This document shows, in pieces, positions 60,912-64,000 of a stretch of 64,000 nucleotides of DNA (the first letter of the stretch is position 1; each line of letters begins with the position of its first letter). Origin of the DNA: Sphingomonas alpina (GTDB taxonomy: Bacteria > Pseudomonadota > Alphaproteobacteria > Sphingomonadales > Sphingomonadaceae); the NCBI RefSeq assembly GCF_014490665.1, contig NZ_CP061038.1, positions 3,782,001 through 3,846,000 of the forward strand. Direction: 5' to 3'. Under the pieces are notes generated by a model. That model saw nothing but the letters and a program-made list of their open reading frames with translations, was not told where the DNA came from and did no database searches. Both the position numbers and the translations under genes were made by a program.

Positions 60912-62036
60912 TCAGCCCTGCTTCCGCGCAGTGATGGCGTACCAGCGGATCGCGCCCTGCACCGCCGGCAGATTATGCTCGACGATTCCTTCGGCATCGA
61001 ACCCGGCCGCGCGCATATCGGCGATCAGATCAGCCGAGGCGTAAGTGTGCCAATGCCGTTCATTGTTGAAATGCGTGTCCCAGTCACGCTCCACCTGATG
61101 CACGATCGTCGGTTCGAACCGGATCGAGACGTCCTGATGAATGACGATCCCGCCCGGCCGCACCACGCGCGCGGCTTCGCGGATCATGCCGCGGCGCTTC
61201 TCCGCGCCGATCTCGTGCAGCAGATTATGCGAGACGACGAGGTCGAAGCTGTTATCCGCGAACGACAGTGCGGACGCATCCATCTGATGAAAATGCACCG
61301 CGACGCCGAGCGATTCAGCGCGGGCATGGGCATAGCGCAGCATGCCGGCGCCGATATCGACCGCATGCACATCGGCATCCGGATAGGTCGCGGCATAGGC
61401 GGCCGAGGCGGCGCCCGCAGAACAGCCAAGATCGAGAATCCGCTGCGGCGTGAAATCCGGGAAATGTTCCCCGAGGAGGCGCACCGCGACGCCGGTCTTG
61501 CTGTCCGACCGTCCTGCGCCCTGGCCGAAGGAAAAGACATTGCCGCCGGTCTCGTACAGCGCGCCCGCAACGACATCGTCCGGACCGCGGTCGAGCCCAT
61601 AGCCACCGGGCTGGAGATGAATGTCGATGTCCGCCACTTCGGGCGACGGTTCATAGCCCGGATCGAGCGTCAGCGATCCCTTGCGCTCCGGCGCGTCGAT
61701 CAGCGCACGCGCCGCCGCGCTCATCCGGTCAAGGTCGCGATAGACCGGCTCGCCAACCGAAACCCACAGCATTTCCTGCGCCGAGCGATTGGCGGCACTC
61801 CACATGCGGTAGCGCTGCGATTCGAACAGGGCGGCGCGGATTTCCTCGGGCGATTGCGGTTGCCGTCCCTGTCGCGCGGCAAAGGCCGGCGCGCCTTCGC
61901 TGTCATAACGCGCGACATTGCCGGAGCGGACGCGTGCATTGAGCAGCTTGCGCAGCGACACGACCGCGCGCTGGCGGCTCAGTTCCTCGGGTGTCGCCTG
62001 GGGCAGCACCTCATGCTGGAGATCGCGGACCTTCAC
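60912..62036 (-). CDS. Class I SAM-dependent methyltransferase
   Basis: A 374-residue protein with a helical N-terminal part (about 1-190) and a C-terminal class I methyltransferase domain. Motif I is RILDLGCSAGAASAAYAATY near residue 200, followed by DVHAVDIGAGMLRYAHARA, FDLVVSHNLLHEIG and RVVRPGGIVIHQDVSI. The long N-terminal region contains KLLNARVRSGNVARYDSEG and may bind the acceptor. GTG at 62036 is chosen because AAGGAG lies six bases upstream (62043-62048); it trims 11 residues from the longest frame. The substrate is unknown. Confidence 0.87.
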   Translation of the reverse strand: MKVRDLQHEVLPQATPEELSRQRAVVSLRKLLNARVRSGNVARYDSEGAPAFAARQGRQPQSPEEIRAALFESQRYRMWSAANRSAQEMLWVSVGEPVYRDLDRMSAAARALIDAPERKGSLTLDPGYEPSPEVADIDIHLQPGGYGLDRGPDDVVAGALYETGGNVFSFGQGAGRSDSKTGVAVRLLGEHFPDFTPQRILDLGCSAGAASAAYAATYPDADVHAVDIGAGMLRYAHARAESLGVAVHFHQMDASALSFADNSFDLVVSHNLLHEIGAEKRRGMIREAARVVRPGGIVIHQDVSIRFEPTIVHQVERDWDTHFNNERHWHTYASADLIADMRAAGFDAEGIVEHNLPAVQGAIRWYAITARKQG

Positions 62037-62162
62037 GACGCACTCCTTCGAAACAGTGGCAGGGACCATGCTATGTCGTCACAACCGGCAGGGCAATGGT
62101 TTTGTTCTAGCATTGATACAATTAAGCGTTGAAGCGATTTCGATCGGAATTGATCCCTACCG

Positions 62163-62251
62163 CCGTTCGCCCTGAGCTTGTCGAAGGGCTGTCTCCACAC
62201 GCGACCGCGCCCCTTTGGGAGCGTGGGCTTCGACAGGCTCAGCCCGAACGG
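62163..62251. repeat. Long inverted repeat (dispersed REP-type element), copy 2
   Basis: The arms start CCGTTCGCCCTGAGCTTG (62163-62189) and are mirrored at 62225-62251 (GGGCTTCGACAGGCTCAGCC). The sequence in the loop differs from the copy at 43203-43292, but the arms are nearly the same. It lies in the 237-base gap between the VOC and methyltransferase genes, which both read on the minus strand, so it may attenuate or terminate read-through inside this unit. Confidence 0.85.
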
Positions 62252-62273
62252 CTTTGGGGTCAGTTCCGTCAAT

Positions 62274-63212
62274 TTATCTCGCCTGACGCTCGATCAATTC
62301 GATCAGCTCGCCGGCCGGGCCGGTCACCGTGCAGCTCCGCCCGCCATCATAGCCCAGACCGTGACGACTCACCGGCGGCGCAATCGCAATATCCTCGACC
62401 AGCGCAATATCGTCGATCTCGAAGCTCGCCATGGCATTGCCCATCGGTAGCATGCCCGGCGCGGTCGCGCGCGGCGCGGCGATGCGTCCCGGCCCGGTGA
62501 GATAGCCGTCCAGCTCGATCAGGAAGCCATGTTCGGCCAGGCCAAGCGTGGTGAGCGGAAAGCTTTCCTCCTCGGCAAGACCCTGGGCGCGCTGAATGAT
62601 CCGCACGCGCGCATCGCGGATCGGGCGCTGGCGAAGATCGAAGCGATCAATGTACCAGCGGTGCGTCCCTGCGAAATCGGCGCCAGCCACGACCAGGATG
62701 AAGGGCCGGTCGACTGCCGCACGCGGGCTGGGCAGAATCGACGTGGTGCGATCGCCCCCTTCCATCGTCAGATAGAGACACTCGCCGGCCGGACCGATCA
62801 ACTGCATTGCCTCGATCGAGGGCATGAACTGAAGCGGGTTCGGTCCGTCGATGATCTCGAACGGCGACTCACGTAGCCGAGCGGCAAGCGCATGGACGTC
62901 ATCGACGATGATCTCGCACGCGTTCCAGCCGAAGCTGGTCAGCGGGCGATAGCCTGGGATCGCATCGGTCTCGACGGCGCGGATATGGACATCGTCCGCG
63001 CCATCGCTGCTCAGGACCAGATAGCGCCGTCCCGCGACCCCCGTCGCGCCCCAGCCAATGGCAAGATCGGCAGGGACCGTTCCACGCTCGCGCACCCGGT
63101 AGCCCAGCCATTCGACATAGCAATGCTCCAGCCGGTCAAGATCCGGCGCCCCCATCGTCGCCATACGGAAGCGCGACAGCCGGGGTGTCGATGTGGAGGT
63201 CCAGTCCGCCAT
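62274..63212 (-). CDS. Two-domain VOC (glyoxalase/extradiol dioxygenase-like) protein
   Basis: A 312-residue protein made of two VOC repeats. The first (about 12-140) contains RMATMGAPDLDRLEHCYVEW, SFGWNACEIIVDDVHALAAR and NPLQFMPSIEAMQLIGPAGE. The second (about 165-308) contains FILVVAGADFAGTHRWYIDR, GNAMASFEIDDIALVED and TGPAGELIELIERQAR. VOC proteins use a metal centre for isomerase, lyase or dioxygenase reactions; the reaction here is not predictable. ATG at 63212 overlaps the GntR stop as TGATG, so it is the regulator's immediate partner. Confidence 0.84.
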   Translation of the reverse strand: MADWTSTSTPRLSRFRMATMGAPDLDRLEHCYVEWLGYRVRERGTVPADLAIGWGATGVAGRRYLVLSSDGADDVHIRAVETDAIPGYRPLTSFGWNACEIIVDDVHALAARLRESPFEIIDGPNPLQFMPSIEAMQLIGPAGECLYLTMEGGDRTTSILPSPRAAVDRPFILVVAGADFAGTHRWYIDRFDLRQRPIRDARVRIIQRAQGLAEEESFPLTTLGLAEHGFLIELDGYLTGPGRIAAPRATAPGMLPMGNAMASFEIDDIALVEDIAIAPPVSRHGLGYDGGRSCTVTGPAGELIELIERQAR

Positions 63213-63988
63213 CAGCCGAAATGCAGGTCCGTCTTGTTCTTATGCAGGTCGAGGCGGATCTGATAGCGGTCGGGGCGATACTGAGCGAGGATGTGCTGCA
63301 CCGGCCGGCCATTGGTATCGATCACGGTGCGGCTGATGCGCAGGATCGGCGCACCGATCTCGACCGACAGCGCGGCGGCCAGCGACGCGTCGGCAAGTGT
63401 TGCGGAAATAGTCTGAGTCGCGCTGCCGATCTTGACCCCGGCCTGTTCGATCAGCGCCAGGATCGGCGTGGTGCGGAGTGCGGCGCGCGTGATGTGCTCG
63501 CCCAGATCGGCCGGCACATAGCTGAGGAGATGCCCGAGCGGCTCGTTTTCGAGCCAGCGGACGCGCACGACGCGGATCAACGGCGTCCCTGCCTCGACTC
63601 CCAATGCGTCGCTGATTGGTGCCCGGGCCGGTGCCTCGTCAAGTTCGATCAGCTTGACTTGAGTCGATCGCCCGAAGGTCAGCAGTGATTCGATCGCCTG
63701 ATCGATGCTGCCCTCGATCGGGCGCGCAGGCGGTTCGAAAATGACATGAGTGCCCACGCGACGTTTGCGCGCGACCAGATTGGTGCTGGCGAGTTCAGCC
63801 AGCGCGCGGCGCGCGGTAATGCGCGAGACACCGAAGGCGGCGGCGAGTTCCTGTTCGGTCGGCATGCGCGACCCGTGCGCACGCTCGCCACTGGTGATTT
63901 CCTCTCGCAGCCGCAGGAAAATCTGATGGTATAGCGGTACTGCATGCATGCGATCGATGCCGCTGACTTCATCGTCGATTTTTTTCAA
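63212..63988 (-). CDS. GntR-family (HutC/UTRA) transcriptional regulator
   Basis: A 258-residue regulator. The winged HTH at about 17-88 has PLYHQIFLRLREEITSGERA and MPTEQELAAAFGVSRITARR. The UTRA effector domain follows (about 100-250) with GTPLIRVVRVRWLENEPLGH, YVPADLGEHI and GRPVQHILAQYRPDRYQIRL. GntR/UTRA proteins usually repress adjacent catabolic operons until a substrate binds. It is the first gene of the downstream unit, and a promoter should lie at or just beyond the right edge. Confidence 0.92.
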   Translation of the reverse strand: MKKIDDEVSGIDRMHAVPLYHQIFLRLREEITSGERAHGSRMPTEQELAAAFGVSRITARRALAELASTNLVARKRRVGTHVIFEPPARPIEGSIDQAIESLLTFGRSTQVKLIELDEAPARAPISDALGVEAGTPLIRVVRVRWLENEPLGHLLSYVPADLGEHITRAALRTTPILALIEQAGVKIGSATQTISATLADASLAAALSVEIGAPILRISRTVIDTNGRPVQHILAQYRPDRYQIRLDLHKNKTDLHFG

Positions 63989-64000
63989 AGGATTACGCTC

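Overview
The window looks like a chromosomal segment from a high-GC alphaproteobacterium, most probably Sphingomonas or a close relative in the Sphingomonadaceae. This is inferred from gene content (SapC-family protein, FecR/ECF sigma pairs, a dedicated TonB/ExbB/ExbD set, an NAD-dependent Fds formate dehydrogenase) and from the dispersed inverted repeats built on CCGTTCGCCCTGAGC. No rRNA, tRNA, CRISPR array or intact mobile element was seen.

Layout. 1-990 (minus): the left-edge part of a FecR anti-sigma factor and its ECF sigma factor. 1465-3899 (plus): a solitary MreB-like actin and an exported M20 peptidase. 3900-4233: a short-motif repeat array. 4234-24706 (minus): a tightly packed nine-gene operon of about 20 kb, read from right to left. 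It encodes an FhaC/ShlB-type two-partner secretion pore, an ExbB-like channel fused to DUF2341 and LamG-like domains, ExbD, TonB, a putative porin, a coiled-coil exported protein, a 4102-residue filamentous haemagglutinin-like exoprotein, a SapC-family protein and an OmpH/Skp-like protein. An AT-rich control region (24707-25120) separates this operon from an upstream FecR/ECF sigma pair (25121-26571). The giant exoprotein ends in an STN domain, the periplasmic signalling domain normally found on FecA-type receptors. This suggests that the adhesin itself could signal to FecR and sigma, and it is the most interesting system in the window.

26695-27796: divergent DUF1826 and MerC-domain genes around a near-textbook Zur-type palindrome. 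27832-45450: an exopolysaccharide locus in several transcription units. It holds glycosyltransferases, a short WcaJ/PglC-type initiating phosphoglycosyl transferase, a polysaccharide deacetylase, four GNAT/FemAB-like transferases, a MurJ-type flippase, a Wza-like lipoprotein, a Wzz/Wzc-like protein with a degenerate kinase end, an O-antigen ligase/polymerase and a cupin-like protein. 45451-49199: a lower-GC accessory patch with a second short-motif array, a degraded ORF, hypothetical genes and a coupled DUF5343 / Swt1-type HEPN pair that resembles a defence or toxin module.

49200-57888 (plus): a LysR regulator and an NAD-dependent molybdenum formate dehydrogenase operon (fdsG-fdsB-fdsA-fdsD-fdhD) followed by mobA and a frameshifted moeA. 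Almost every junction overlaps by four bases. 58034-63988 (minus): a GntR-controlled catabolic-looking operon. It has a two-domain VOC protein, a SAM methyltransferase, a small protein, an isochorismatase-like amidohydrolase and two tandem PuuE-type polysaccharide-deacetylase-fold hydrolases.

Gene-poor stretches of 300 bases or more are entered as features: 991-1464, 3900-4233, 24707-25120, 29745-30232 and 45451-46360. Shorter gaps at 48402-48668 and 48918-49199 showed no convincing feature beyond the ribosome-binding sites noted.
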